Shown here piece by piece: positions 25,395-40,700 of a stretch of DNA of 64,000 nucleotides. Made by a program: the position numbers and the translations under genes. The stretch is taken from NCBI GenBank assembly GCA_004352715.1, contig SCFE01000011.1:902161-966160 (forward strand), read 5' to 3'. The stretch comes from Hofstenia miamia (lineage: Eukaryota > Xenacoelomorpha > Acoela). The notes beneath the pieces were generated by a model. It ran no database searches and was not told where the DNA came from. It saw only the letters and a program-made list of their open reading frames with translations. Numbering within the stretch: the stretch's first letter is position 1; the number at the start of each line of letters is the position of its first letter.

Positions 25395-26026
25395 TTAGGA
25401 GCAGCTTGATAAATATGTGCTGTTCCTAAACTGACTTTTTTTTCGAGTGGCTATTACAGGAGGGCGTCGTCGCTTACATCGAGTTATATTGTGGAAAAGA
25501 TCTTTGAAAACTTTTTTGAACTGTGGATGGCAATATGGATAGAGAAACGGATTCACGGCACTATTTAACCATAGCATCCAAAATGAAGCCTCGAAAACTT
25601 GATCGTTGATACACATCCCACACAAAGTTCTGACCATGTTAAAGACCGTGAATGGAGCCCAACTTAGAGAAAACGCACCTACAATGATGGCTAGAGCACG
25701 AGCAGCTTTTCTGTCTCGCTTAAGTTGCTTCGCTTCTTTTTCTTTCATGTGTAATAATCCAGCGCTAGTTGCAATACCTGCTGAATGTTGTTGACACTTT
25801 AGAGCCTGGACTACAGAATTTCTTCCACCTTGAATTTTGCGAGTTCTTCGCTTGATGTCAGTGTAGATTCGAAAATTTATGTACGATACGGTAGACAACG
25901 GAATGACAAACTCAATCACTGACGCGGTTAAGGTAAAGGGGAAGTTTTGCCAGAATTCTGATTGGCATTCACCAGGCAAAACATTTGATTGTCCAGCGAA
26001 AAAATCCCAAAACAAAGAAGCTGGTC
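25395..26026 (-). CDS. H3/H4-type receptor exon 3 (ECL2, TM5-TM7, C-tail)
   Basis: Acceptor aatatttag|GACCAG, phase 1, completing the glycine codon shared with exon 2 so the protein reads SLYG-PASLFWDF. It encodes residues 207-416: ECL2 cysteine, TM5 with E245, a short basic third loop ending KRDRKAARAL, TM6, TM7 and a 47-residue tail rich in K/R (KRRRPP, TRKKS). There is a palmitoylation candidate Cys at 390. A MITE begins 96 bp past the stop codon. Confidence 0.94.
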
Positions 26027-28560
26027 CTAAATATTACTTAATTATCTTTTGAATTGTCATTTATTAAGTCATAAATAAATATTATTCATTCAATATCTTG
26101 TCACTAAACGAAATTATCACAAAATATAAGTGAAATCACACCAAACTATGGGTAAATGAATATTGAATGCCCATTGTTCTCTTTTATTCAATGACACACA
26201 TATTCCATGTCAAAATTTTGAAAAGATTAATTGTGGATATTCAAAATCTTTATGTCAAAGAAATGTAATTTTATAGATTTATAAAATATTTAACATAAAT
26301 TCATTGAATTAGTTAGTCTTTAAGAACATAAACGCAATATCTGTAACATTCTCAATATTTAGTAATTATATGTATTATTATATGCATGTAATTCATGCAG
26401 TCGATATTTATCTAAACTTAGCATCATAGAATTTGATCAATATCGATTATGTATATCCGATTTTCACTAAATTTATACCAAAAAATTAAAAAAACATTTA
26501 TACAAACAAAAGATTAGTCTTTTTCTTAAAAATGAAAGCCTGCAAGCCTGCATTTTATGGTTTATGCAAACGTATTTGAATGAATTAAGTAAGATTTATA
26601 AAAATATATCTCAGAACCATAATTTATATAATTTTCATTACCCATGAACAAAATACGCAATGAATTAAACGTAATATATTTGACCACTAATTTAACTAGC
26701 AATTAGGGTTCTTAGCTACCTTCGTGATAAAATGAAAAATTCAACTTAAGAAAAAATTATGCAAACATATTCTCATGGTTAACAAATATCGTTTTCAAAA
26801 TCAATTATACATGGAAGAAAACATGCTGAGATTTATCGGGGGAGAAATCGCTCGTGTGACAAATATCTGGCGCCACTGTGGACTAAAATAATTATAATTA
26901 CCGAGAAAATATTATTGATCAAGAAATCCAATAAAATTAACTGCAGCTGGATCAATTATGAACACGTTAAACTTATGAATCTTTAGTCAAAAATGGATTC
27001 TTGAAGTTTGATGTTTTATAAAATTCAGGTTTAATGTCAGGGATTGATGGATAATTGATAATAAAAATATATGCTGGTGTCGGATGTTTGTGTAAATTCT
27101 CTAAAAATTGTTAAATACTGATCTCATAAAACAGTGTTTTTAGGAAAACGGACAACATTATTGCTGAAGACATATCTGCTGTTTCCTTGATAAACACAAG
27201 AAAAACTGTATAGTACACAAGAGTGTTCAATATTTTTATTGTAAAATTATTTTTGACAAGAATAAATTATTCATTATTTAATAAACTGAAAATGACTTAT
27301 TGCGATTACTTCTTGGTTTTGCTCGTGAAAAACAATAATTTTGAGGCTAAACAGTTTATTCAACGACATCAATTATCAATTTATCGAGAAGATAAAGATG
27401 AAGAACCCAAAAATCTTTGTTATAATACAAACGCAATTGGGATTCAAGATTCACATGTGATGGTTTCTTGATGTAGACATTGGAAACATGTTTTGATTTG
27501 CCGAATTTTTGATCATCCACGTTTAATTTTCGATGAAAATTTTGAATTTTCTTTGTTCAACAACTGCAATTTAATAAACTATTAGTATTTTTAAAATTCA
27601 GAAATATGTAATTTCTATACATTCATTAGGGATGGGATCCGGATAATGAATTGAATATACCAGATACCGGATAATTCCGGATATTTTGACTGCCGGTTAC
27701 CGAATACCGGATAATATATTATTAGTAGGGAAACAAGAAATATGACTTTAAAAAACAAAATACGAACTTATTTTTATGACGAAAATATGAAAGAATTTAG
27801 TTAAATATGCCCTAAATATCACCATCCATTTTTCGTTTTTCTATTAATGAGAACCCGGTATAAAACAATTCACAATCTCTTATATAATACAAAGTCAAAT
27901 TTTTATAGCAACTACTTCACTAAATTATAACAACAGCACATAAATTGCCATACATTATTTGGTTAAAAATTCTCTTATAGGCCCTGACCCTTACTACAGG
28001 TATTTTCAAATTATGACTTGATATAGGCGTTTATTCCACAGGTATCATTTCCAAGATCAAAGGTGGGAGTAATAACAGCATCTGGTGGAATTTCAGCTCT
28101 GTCAAACTTTGACCAACTTTGAATTTTTATGATAGCAGCCTTAATTGAGACAATTAGATTTTCAACCCTCATATATTATGCTTGAAAAAGCATGATACAA
28201 TTCTGCAGCAGGTGTGTCTTGCAAAATCTATGAAATAATGTTTCCAGCTGCAAACATACATATGGCCAGTCCTAGAAACGGGCCGGCCACTGGGTCGGGG
28301 CCGGTCAACAATTAAGTAACATTTAAATTTCTCTAGGTTAGGTCATGAAGTACATTAATTGAAATTGAATATATATATATANNNNNNNNNNNNNNNNNNN
28401 NNNNNNNNNNNNNNNNNNNNNNNNNNNNNNNNNNNNNNNNNNNNNNNNNNNNNNNNNNNNNNNNNNNNNNNNNNNNNNNNNNNNNNNNNNNNNNNNNNNN
28501 NNNNNNNNNNNNNNNNNNNNNNNNNNNNNNNNNNNNNNNNNNNNNNNNNNNNNNNNNNNN

Positions 28561-28596
<36 letters not shown>

Positions 28597-31500
28597 AGTT
28601 CAAATGATTTAAAGTAGAGTAGTCCCAACCCAGAATTTATTTTCAATTTTTTTGAATTAATGAAATTATGGTAAAATATGAAACATACCACAAATATCCC
28701 AGTATTTAAAAAAAAACAAAAATATGACTTTTTATGACTTTATAACTTCCTATTAAACTGCACATCAGGTCTGAAAACCATCTAATTTTAAGCAGACTGC
28801 AAAACAGACCAACAAAAAATATGACTTTTATGACTTTGGTTGCCCTAATTAGTACTGAAGAACAACCTCTTCTTCGCAATTAATATCGACCTCTTGCGGA
28901 TAAAAATAAATACATATTTTGACGCACATTAAATAGACTACGTCCTGATATATCAGAAGAACTTGGTTTGCTGCATGACAACTTTTATATCAGGGATAAA
29001 ATATAGTTTTTCCTCGAAAATTCGATTTCTAAATCAAGTTTTATCTCTGAATATGTTATCCGGTAACACCCGGAAACAAGTTAAATTTTAATATTCATTG
29101 TCAATTATATTTCAATAATAATTTATTTTGCATCTTTGGTTGTACAGCAAATTAGATGTACTGGAAATTCGGGTGTCAAAAAAAATTAAATCTAACTTTC
29201 TTCCGTGGTGTTGCATCCATTTTAAAATTACCTTTTCGAAAATTTTGTAAGAGTTACTGCTTTATATTTCGATTACAACATTGAAAATTTTCGAGATAAA
29301 TCTTAATTCAATTTTTAAAGGAATAGAAGAATTTCGCAATAACAACTGAAAAACAAGACGGATTGAATCGCATTGCTGCGCCGTTAAGATTTTTCAACTG
29401 ATTATAGAATACCCACATTTTTGCAGTTTCAACTTGATACTACATTGAAATCTAGAAAAAATGAAAATCATTAGGGAATCGTGGTACAAATCTGCTGTTT
29501 TCGAGGAATCCCATTGGAGCACTAACTCAATTCGTCAGAACTTAAAATCGCCATCCCAGGTTAATGGAGGTTGTTTTCATATCAGATCTCAAAGAACATT
29601 TAATGATGAACATAGGCTTTGAAGATTTGTCCAACATTGCTTGTCTGTAGCAAAACTTTTGTTGGTCAAACCTCATGAGAATTATGAAGAAGAATTCAAG
29701 ATCAGAAATATCGGGCCACTCCAAGATTTTGGCTATCAATTGAATGAAGATATTATGCAAATCTCATAATCAACCTACACTAAAACAACTGAATCGTATT
29801 ATATAATCTCTAAAACGAACTTGAAATAAAACGCGATTATTTTTTCAAGAGAATATTTTCATTAACTTTTTGAAATAAATTTCGTCATATTTTGAAAAAA
29901 AAATAGAGCATTAGATTAGCGAAATATAGTTGATTATGTTCCGTTTCCCTAACAATGAAGGCTCAAATTTGAAACAATTATGTAGACTGGATCAAATAAC
30001 TTACCGATGAACTGGAATGAATGAAAATAGCAGAGGCTTGTAATTCGTTTACAAAATTAGGTTCATTTGTAACCCTGTAGATAGCCAAAAGCAAGAATTT
30101 ATTAATGAGTTCATTTGACAAAAAAAACACAAGAAATTCTATGCGCTCCTTGTTTCCTAAATTCTATCTAGTTAATTTAGCAATTATATAATACATTAAT
30201 ATAATTGGAAACCTCTATTAGCACATTACAAGCTAATGGAGAAAAGTAATGCAATTGAGCACTGCTAATCATGCAATGTGTATCAATTTTATGAAAAACA
30301 AGCTATTCGAAAAAATTAATTATTTGAATTAAAAGTCCTTATAAAGGATTTAATTGTATGTAGCTTGATTTAAGAATCGTAATTTACAGACTGTCTAAAT
30401 CGAGATGTAGCCTAATTAGGTTTAGCTGAAATCATATTTATTATTAATAACTTTTAAATGAAAAACATCATATTTTGCCATTTTTTAACAAAGGTATAGA
30501 AAACTTAATTTTCTTAAATGTTAAATAATATATTGAAGTTTTAATTTTAATTTACTTTTTTCCAGGAGCATCATAAGCCATCAAAAGGTACCATTTGGCC
30601 AAAATCAAATTGCAATAAGCTTACTAAGAAATTATCTGGAATTATGGCGACGTGTATTTGTAAAGCGGTTACTTTATAACATGCAAAATAGACAAGACAA
30701 GAGCCGAGATGAAATTGTTTGAATTGTCCAGATTGATGCAAGAAATATTAGTAGTTTTAATAAAGACTAATTTGATTTTACCTGTTAATATTTTAAGATA
30801 TTGTATTATATAATTGCTCTAAAAGGAAGGCTTCCAAAACATGTCAAACTCATCTGTTTTAATCCAACACTGTTTAAAATTCAAAAATTCCTTAATTACA
30901 ACTGATTTTAATAGTCAATGTTACACAAGATTTTTAAAATCACCTATAAATAAAATTGACGGGTCACATCGTCTAAAAAGAGGGAAAGGAATAAAACAAA
31001 GTGCACGAGCAAAGTTCAGATTAGTGATTTTGCAATTATATGTCACTGGATAAATCTTCATTCTGTAAAATAAAGCAAAGAAATTAAGAATTTTTTAATA
31101 TTCGACACAATACTATTGTCTTACAAACATGACGCTGCTATTGTCTCGGAAATTGGGACAGATTAAGTGTTCCCAATTATTATAAAGATTATGTTTCCAT
31201 GAATGGACAATTTTAAAGTCTGTCTAAAACCAACACTTTTAATAAACTACATTTAGTCAAACATGCAAGTTTGAGCTTTGAAGCTGTTAGTGTTTTCTTA
31301 AAGATGTAATGCCTAAATAATTTTAATTAAATAGTTACCTAAACTTATTTTTAAGGTTCATTAAAGTGATTTTAGCATCAAATTACTTTAGCACTCATCC
31401 TTCGTTCGCCATTTTAGGAAATTTAACTAAAAACAATTCTAATAAACCTACGCAAAAAGGCATTGAGTCTTTTCAATTTTCCAATACAGTTCAAAGGTAG

Positions 31501-34500
31501 CACGCTATTAATAAATGCACGTTAATTTAGGACTTTTAAAAAGAAATTTCATTGCTTTACAAATCACTTATTAAATTTGTACAGCAGCTTAATAGGTTAA
31601 TGGTATGACAAAGATAAAATGATTGTTTGCACTAGCGATTTTCAAATTAAATAAAGTCAGTCTGAAGGGTAGTCTGCGATAAATGAGATCCCAGGGTTCT
31701 CCTAGGAATCTAAAATGTCTGCAAAGCTACTATGCCTTGATGATGCTAGTGTAGCATTGCACCAAAGTCAAAGAAAGACTCGTATTTAAGAGCAAGTCAG
31801 GGTCACCATATAGTATGGCAGCAAAAGTCGAAATGTTGAGAACAGAAATGAAGACAATATGCATCGACACATATAAACAAAGCATCCATTTTTGTTCTGG
31901 ACAATAACATCAGATCAACTGATGACATACTATGAACTAAAGCAGTATCATAGAAATATTTCAGAAATTCTTATAATTTATATTATATCAAATTTGAGAT
32001 AAACCTTACCATAGAGTGAAAAAGCCGCAATCCAAACCAGTGCCATCTTAAAAAATGCTCGCAACTTTGTTTGATAAATCCTGTAGTTCATTGCATGGAC
32101 TACGCTTAGATAGCGATCTCCAGATATTAGCATAATGTTCAAAGTAGAAGCTGAGCAGACGACGTTATCCACGCAATTCCATATTTTGCAAATCAAATTA
32201 GAAAAAGGCCATTTCGCAGTAAGAAAATACGGCGCGTACAGTGGAATACAAAAGAAACCTAAATACAATAGTCAAACCAGTGAAATTGTTTAGATTTTTT
32301 CGCAAAATGTTGCCAAGAAAATCATAGTAAAGAACATTGCCAAAAATCAAATATTTTGGCAAAAAGTCCAAAAATATTTTCTAGGAACGTCTGAAATTTA
32401 GAAAGAAATAAATGGTAATGCAGTTGAATTCTGAAATTAGTCACATAAGTAATGATAAAGCTAATTATATTATTATAACTTAATATTGCCCGTTTAGGAA
32501 TTAATCGTAGAAACATCAATGATTTGAATATAAAAGTTAAAGCAAATATATTCCGTAATAATAGCAGTAAGATTCAAATGCAATTTATTGCTACAAGAAA
32601 AGGGTACAAAAAACTGTAAAATACAAAACTACAAAAAGCTATTTACAAATATAATATATATATATATATAATATTAAAATGTGTGTGTGTGTGTCTGTGT
32701 GTGCATTTTATACAAAATTTTCAAATGAACGTAGTGTATTATTGTCATTGTAATGATTTGACAGTACAAATGAGTAAAATCGTTTTATTAAAACAAGCGA
32801 CAAGATTACAATTATATACAATATCCACTACAGGGTGACAAGTATGCCAGGACGCATCATGGTAAATATTAACTAGTGTGCCAGTACATCCTAGGCAACT
32901 ATGAGTTAACGTAACCAATACAACANGTTGTGCGTGTGTGCATTTTATACAAAATTTTCAAATGAATGTAGTGTATTATTTTCGCTAAGTAGGCATTGTC
33001 TATTAAAGAGGAATGTTCGCAATTTCTTTCTGAATTTCTTGTAATTTTTTTCAAATTCAATATCTCTATTTAAGTTATTCCATAATTTAGTTGCTGTGTG
33101 GTGAAAGCTATTAGAATGTTTATCCAAGCATAAAAATGTTTGAGAACGTTCATTTAATTTAATGTACTGTTTTAAAAACGAAATTGCGGCCAGCCAAATT
33201 TGAATTTAAATAATATTCATAATAATATACTAATAATAATAAAAATAAGAGTCAAATCAATATATTTGCTAAAAACTTACAATTTTAGAAATATAAACTA
33301 CCTACCTATACATGCATAATGTATAATTTTTTGGGTCAATGTAGAAATCAGTAAATGTGTTTAGAATACTTGTGTCTCAAATTGTGTTTTATCAATGTAA
33401 ACATGTTCTTGAAAACATTTAAGAATACAACAAAATTGAATCAGAGATGGACTTCGTCGAAAACTTAGGCGCAATCCCAGCGCTGGCAATGTACCAGTAG
33501 GCATACTTAGTTCAAAGTAATGCCCAATCTGCCAATACTAGGCCCATTTTTTACGGGCTTTGCAAAATGTTTTACAAACTGAAGCTGAAATTGAGTCAAA
33601 ACGCGAATATGTGATGAAAATACAAACTTTTGGTTTTAAATACATTGTTTACAAATTCTTTAGCATTCAATGCATTTGGGTTGATTTGCATCCTTTTTTG
33701 AATAATTATCAAATCTGTCTATCTTTGAATTTCTTCATCTTCTTTGTAGTACGTCAGCACATGCCCTGCCCGCACCAGTCCATATTTATCACCGTGAAAT
33801 TTAAAATATTCGAATCAATGATAGTCTTACAATAAAATATAATAAAAGATCAGTATAAAAAATTTCAAAGTTTCTGAAAGTGCTTAGATTTCCTATATTA
33901 ATCTTTTTATTATTACTTACCTAAACCATTTCTGTTTTTTTATTAGAAATTTTTATATTTAAAGTTTCAAATGTGTATGTTTCTTTTAGTAGATTTGACA
34001 ACTTAATGTAAAGATTTAGTCCATCATTAAATGTCTAGTGTTTAGCGTGATTTAATTAATAGTTTTACAAATGATTCACTGAAATTAGGGAAGTGATTCA
34101 AATTCAATACGTTAACAAGTGAAAATGCACCGTAAACAACAATTCTAGCTTCAAATGCCTGCATACGCTTAATAAATTGATTTGCATAGATATATTTGAA
34201 GAAATATGCAGAACCTAAATGTGTCACAGTTATTTGTAATAACATTTGCGGAAAAACACGCTTTTAACATAAACATCAGCTTTAGCGAATTTATTTTGAG
34301 TGTAAGTTAACGATTTGGTTTAGGGTCATGTTAACGTAAAACACCATTTGTTAACGGTGTTGTTAACGTATTGAATTTGGATCACTTCCCTTATCTATCT
34401 GACACAAGCAAAACTGTACCAGACGATGAGCGGGTATATTGTTTGTCCAATGCTTGCTCGCTCACCTGGTGACTTTAATGCCCGATGCCCGCTCGGGACC

Positions 34501-37500
34501 TGGGTATACCCGAAGAACAGTAGACAACATGCTTCAGGGAAGAATGTTCTGGAGTAACTCGTAGTTCTGCATAAAGGCATGCGAAAAAAATGTCATTTAT
34601 TGTTTAGGAAAGATAAGTTTTTGAACTTGACAAAAAGTGGATGGATAACGTCATTTATTAATCTATCAAGTGTGATAGCAATGATTTTTGAAGCATTTGT
34701 GACAATATCAAAATAACTTTAAATATTATGATACAGGATGATCGATTTAGGAATACGAGATATGCCTCTAATGATNAGTTATTTGTAATAACATTTGCGG
34801 AAAAACACGCTTTTAACATAAACATCAGCTTTAGCGAATTTATTTTGAGTGTAAGTTAACGATTTGGTTTAGGGTCATGTTAACGTAAAACACCATTTGT
34901 TAACGGTGTTGTTAACGTATTGAATTTGGATCACTTCCCTTATCTATCTGACACAAGCAAAACTGTACCAGACGATGAGCGGGTATATTGTTTGTCCAAT
35001 GCTTGCTCGCTCACCTGGTGACTTTAATGCCCGATGCCCGCTCGGGACCTGGGTATACCCGAAGAACAGTAGACAACATGCTTCAGGGAAGAATGTTCTG
35101 GAGTAACTCGTAGTTCTGCATAAAGGCATGCGAAAAAAATGTCATTTATTGTTTAGGAAAGATAAGTTTTTGAACTTGACAAAAAGTGGATGGATAACGT
35201 CATTTATTAATCTATCAAGTGTGATAGCAATGATTTTTGAAGCATTTGTGACAATATCAAAATAACTTTGCTTTTTGGTTCTCGTGATGTTAGATATCAA
35301 GATGTAGAATTAAACTTTAAATATTATGATACAGGATGATCGATTTAGGAATACGAGATATGCCTCTAATGATGCAATTCGATTTCTAAATGTTTCAGCC
35401 CCAAGATTTTGCCATTTTAGGTTGCTTTATATACTTAGTCCAAACCATTTGATTTTCCGTACTTTTGGTACTAATATCTTATTGGTTATTTGATTATTTG
35501 CATTGCAAATTTGTGTAAGCTCCTTAGTTTTATCTCTGTTTAAGAGAAAAAATACGATTTCCTTTTATACTTTAGAAAAATTCTACATTATGCTATCCAA
35601 AATACAAAACTGCATCTATTTATTCTTAAAAAAGAGTCAAAATAAAGTGTGTCACTAAATTCATTTTATAGAGGAAATTTAACTAAATACATTTACACAT
35701 TCAATTTACACATTCAAAATCAGTAATTTTAGTATTCAATCAGCTAATCCGTGCATTTTCATTAGTACCATTCATGTTTATTTAAGTTTTCGGCGGAATC
35801 TCCTAAAAAAATATACCCCAAATTTTCAAGGTCTCTGTGGTCAGCCGCATAAGATGTTTTAATATCACCGATACTTTATCAGCAGATAAGTGGCTTAATC
35901 TCGCTTTTTAATTAAGGTAATCTTAGTTGTTTACTATCAAAGTAGTAGCAGCGTGAAATTAAGGCTATTCTCAATCTTCCTTTATTTTTAAAAACAATAA
36001 TCCATCACTTTCTTTTAGTAGATATATTCAAAGATTGTGTGAACTGGATTTACCAAATGTATTTTAGTAAAACATCAATTTTTAACAACTATTGTGTCCC
36101 ATCATTTAATGAAAAAATAAAATTTCAGAATAAAATTTGAATTATAAAGATTTATTTTAGATATTGTTAAACATTCATTTTTAGATATAAGCATGAAGTT
36201 TGTATTTACAGAACGAGGTATCTAAAGTTAAATGTTTCCCAGGAATTGATTATCTCAGTACTTTGTATGGTGGTAATGTACTAAAAGTTTAAAAACAAAT
36301 TATATTACTTACTAATCTCAGAATTAGTACTAACAATTAGAGCCTGGAAAAAGCAGTAAAAGCAGAAAAAAGCAGAATTTTGTAAATTAAAGCAGAAAAA
36401 ACATATTTTTGGAATGTTTTTTCTAAAATAAATATCACTATAAATTAATTCTTTGTTTACTTAACCAACCCAATTTCGTAAAATGAACATCAGTGTTCCT
36501 TTGATTGTTTATTTTTGACAGCCAGTAGGGCGCTATTTATTGAAAAACACAACTTCCGCTACCCCCAGAACCTGTGACAACCCGTTGGGGTACATTTATG
36601 GAAGCAGTCAAGTACCATGCGGAACATTTCAATAAAGTGACAGATTTTGCAAAAACTAGATGATGAAAATGGAAACAAAGCCATTGCTGAAATAAAGGCT
36701 ATTCTTGAAAAGCCTGAATTACCAACCCGATTGGCCCAAATGGTAAGCTGTTATTTCCTTCTGGTAATGGCAATAAAAACCCTCGAGTCTTCCAAAATGT
36801 CCTTGTCAAAGCAGATGCAAATTCTGGACTCTGCGTTTGAGAAACTCCCAAACGGGAAGGATAAATACAAAATTGATCAAGTATGTACGTAGAATCCTGG
36901 ATTAAAGGCAATGAGAGCAGCGAACTCTGTCTTGTCAGGTGCTGAATATTCAGGAGATGATCTGAGCCCTGCAAGTGCTTGTGTGGAGCGCAGTTTCAGC
37001 ACATACCGAGACCTTCTTACAAGTCGCTGGTGTAGTCTCAAGGAAGAACATTTGTGAAAACATTTGTTTGTTAACATTAACAAATCAATTTAATTGATTT
37101 TTGACCATGTTTTTTGAAAAAGCAGAAAAAAGCAGATTTTTCTGTAATTGCAAGCATATTTTTTCAAAAATATAAGGCAGAAAATCCGAGCTCTACTAAT
37201 AATAATAACAAACAATGGCTTCCACGTGGATCATCTGGCCCAATCAAATGCAAGTAGGAGAGGTGTTTCAACAAGGTCATGGCAACCATTTTATGGGACA
37301 CGGAAGGAGTCGTGCTTGTAGACTTTTTTAGAAGGTGGAAAACTGTCACAGGCGCTTACTATGTAGAAATTTTAAAGTGACTGAGAGCAGAAATAACTAA
37401 AAAGCGTCCAGGAAAGCTCCATCGTGGAATCTTCTTCTACCATGACAGCGCCTCAACGCATTCTGCTCGCATTATAAAAGAATTTCGAAAGAATTGTTGC

Positions 37501-37748
37501 CACATCCAACTTATGGTCCAGACCTAGCCCTTCTGACATTTTTCCAAAACTCAAAGCACATTTGAAAGGCGTTCAACTTAAAAGCATTGAAGAAAAAATC
37601 ATTACTCACAATGGGGACTGCAGATTTCTTCAAAAATTGCCTAAAAGGATAAAATCATTGCATGAAGAGGTGCATTGTCAATGATGGAGCTTATGTTAAA
37701 AAATAGACACATTCTATAAAAATACTTCCGCGTATTTTTTGAATGCGC

Positions 37749-37785
<37 letters not shown>

Positions 37786-40700
37786 TATCACCTCAGAGCT
37801 TAAACTTAAATCATAACGGAACGTAGAGCAAGTGAGATGGGGGAAGCATTGTACTGTTTACCAATTTCAACTAAGTTGAATCCTTCAGCTATGTGTTACG
37901 AATTACAATTGTTCATTGAATTTCATTTCTATAATACTAACAGAATGCAACAGTATTTTTGTAATTGACCAAACAGGCTAAACTTATTCCCTGCGAAATT
38001 CAATCAATTAGTAAACATGTTTATTTCACTTTCTGGCTTAAATTTCGGCATGTTTTGGTCAATTACGACCGAAATATTCGGGAACCTTCTCAAAAAATAC
38101 TTTTTTACTGGAGGTATAATCTTTAGTAGGCCTTTACAATCCATTATTGAAATTTAAATTTTTCAAACATAAAAACACAGCTATCCCTAGAATGAATTAA
38201 CCTCATTAAAGGTTTATATTTTAAATTTACAATATGTGTTTTATAATTTGTCTGAAAAAAATGGGAGAACAAAATAATGTGGAGAGTATAGAATCAATTT
38301 TGAAAAGCAATATTGAACATACTTAAGTATATTTATGATTAAGGCACCATTACCACCCTGCAGGGGGATGCCCATTGGTCTCATTTTTCGAACAAGCACT
38401 GATGGAAAACTATTAAATTTTTATCTGTTTTGCCAAAAGAATGAGCAGATGTTGATGACAGCAGAAGGGAATATTCCAAAAACATTAATAACTTGTGACA
38501 ACAATACACATTGACATAACTTTGAAAGCTAATGAGTCAATCTCACTGTTGTCTTTGTCAAAAATAGCGGTTTCTGAAATATCTCATCAAAATCATAGTC
38601 AATATTGGTTTGCAACCTATGGTTTCAATAAATAGTTGTACTGAATAAACATAGAATTTCATTGAGAAATATGTTCTGCTACAATTCTGATTGCACGGAT
38701 ACAGAAGTGCGCTCACTTAAGCAATCCAAACTTTTTGAAAACTAATCATGAATGCAATGTTTTTGTCACCTAATTTATGTTAGAAAAATGATAAATTTCT
38801 TTACTGAAGTTGCAATTTTTGATACTTGCTAAAACATCTGGAAGGATGCATAAAATATTTTTCTAAGCCAGTGCTTAGTACAGCAAGTCGAGAGCTAAAT
38901 ATATAAATTTAAAGTTCAAGAATTAGTAATTATTTGACTGGGTTCCTCTATGGCACATTTGAAAATTATTTATTCAATAAAAAATAATTACACACAAGTT
39001 TAAACCAACTTCAAATGTGGGATATACAATCCGATACGCAATACCAGGTGCTTTATTCATTAAATGCCAGCGAAATTCCGAATTCTACCCCACAAGAAAA
39101 CTTTTTTTAAGCAACCAATTTTTTATCCATCTATCCAGTGGTGATGGAAATTAGAGGAGGCAAAGTGAATGTTCCCCATCCTAAGTTCTATTCTTCAGAA
39201 AAAACTTCTCTAAATTTTAAATTTAATGAGTAAAAGACATCTTAGGTAGTTAATGCACTTTGCATCTATCATCGCGTTTGAGTATCAAGAATGCCTGCTT
39301 TCGTGGAATCATTAAGATAAAATTGATTTTTCTAAGGCAAATTATCCTTTTTAGAAGCATCCAGATGCTCAAACCCTGAATACTTTTACGTGCAATCAAA
39401 AATGTGTTTCCGAAAAATTCCAGAATAAATATTCGACAATCAGTAAGGGGAAGCAAGTACTCGTAGGGGGTGTCAATTTATTGAGTCTTTGCTGTCAAAG
39501 CCCTTTAGTAATACGGCGACAACTAATCTTCTTTAAGTTTTTCTTTTTATGTATGTAACCTATCCAATAGAGGTCGACGGTTTTGAAATTTTAACTTCGG
39601 TTCGGTTCGGTTCGGTTTTGGTTTTGTTCTGTAATGAAAACATGTAATTTCGAAGCTATATTTTCTTATGGTTTTATAAGATTAATTTCAAGTTTTTCTT
39701 GGTCTTAATGAGAGAAGAAACATTGACACCAGAAAGACTGCATCGCTTTTTGGTGATCGTGTTCGATCCAATTGAACCCATGCGTTCTGATGATACATTT
39801 GTTGCCTGAATTGCCAACCACTTTTTTGCCAGTAGCGAGGGCTTTGGCAGCATTACATAGCTACTAATTACCAGTCATTAAAAACCGTTTGAAACCGTGT
39901 TAGTGAAAATGATTCGGTTCGGTTTCAGTCTGCGTAAAAACCGCGGTTTCGGTTTCGGTTCGGTTTACCATCGACCTCTACTATCCAAACCCATTGACGC
40001 GTGCTGTGCGCAAAGTCAGAGGTTCCAGTTCAAAAGGCAGGTCACAATGGGACAGCACCGGGTCGCTGTTTATTTGCAATTCTGAGAAAAGCATTTCTAA
40101 ACCTCCTAAAACACTTTCTACCTAAATTCAAAAATACTGATTGCTCAATTTTATATGACTTTGTGTGTTATGTCTTTTGTTCATTGAACACCAAGAATAA
40201 TATTGTATATTAGAGTTCTAGAAAATTTCAGAATACATTGATCTACTGCAAAGAATATCATGATGTAACTAGCGCTTGATACATTGCAGTGATCATTAAA
40301 ACTGAAACTTCTGATAGAGATGACTTGAAGTAATTTGCATAGAATGTGAAAACACTTTCTTAGTTTTATTATCAAATATGCACTTACTTAGTTTCCCAAC
40401 ATTGTTGAAGTTTTGTAATTGCCTTTTCGTTCGACAATACAATTAAGTCAGAGCTTTCAAATTATTAAAATATTTTTTTTGGAACCCATAAGATAAAATT
40501 TAGTCAGAAATATCTATAGCTAAGATATTGTCATAAACTCGAAGACGTGATTTCCAATGGAACTTTTCTCAAGTAACACTTTAAAGTTCTTTCAAGTTCT
40601 TATGAGAATTTTGGAAATTTCAGTTGGATTATTTAAGGAGATTGCATTGGAGCATATGATTTGGTCAATTTGTTTTCAACTACCAAAACCAGCTCCAATT

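Larger units (their letters stand above)
26027..32009 (-). other. Receptor intron 2 (about 6 kb), no gene recognised
   Basis: AT-rich sequence between exons 3 and 2. It holds a CCGGATA-rich repeat block at 27632-27720 and a gapped (TA)n tract near 28.4-28.6 kb. Short open frames (for example 27223-27471 and 30841-31053) have no recognisable motifs and AT-driven composition. Confidence 0.7.

Noticed and set aside
34395-35129. Two identical 61-aa frames suggesting a duplicated gene
   Set aside because: Both lie in the assembly duplication around the single N at 34775, and the peptide has no known motif.
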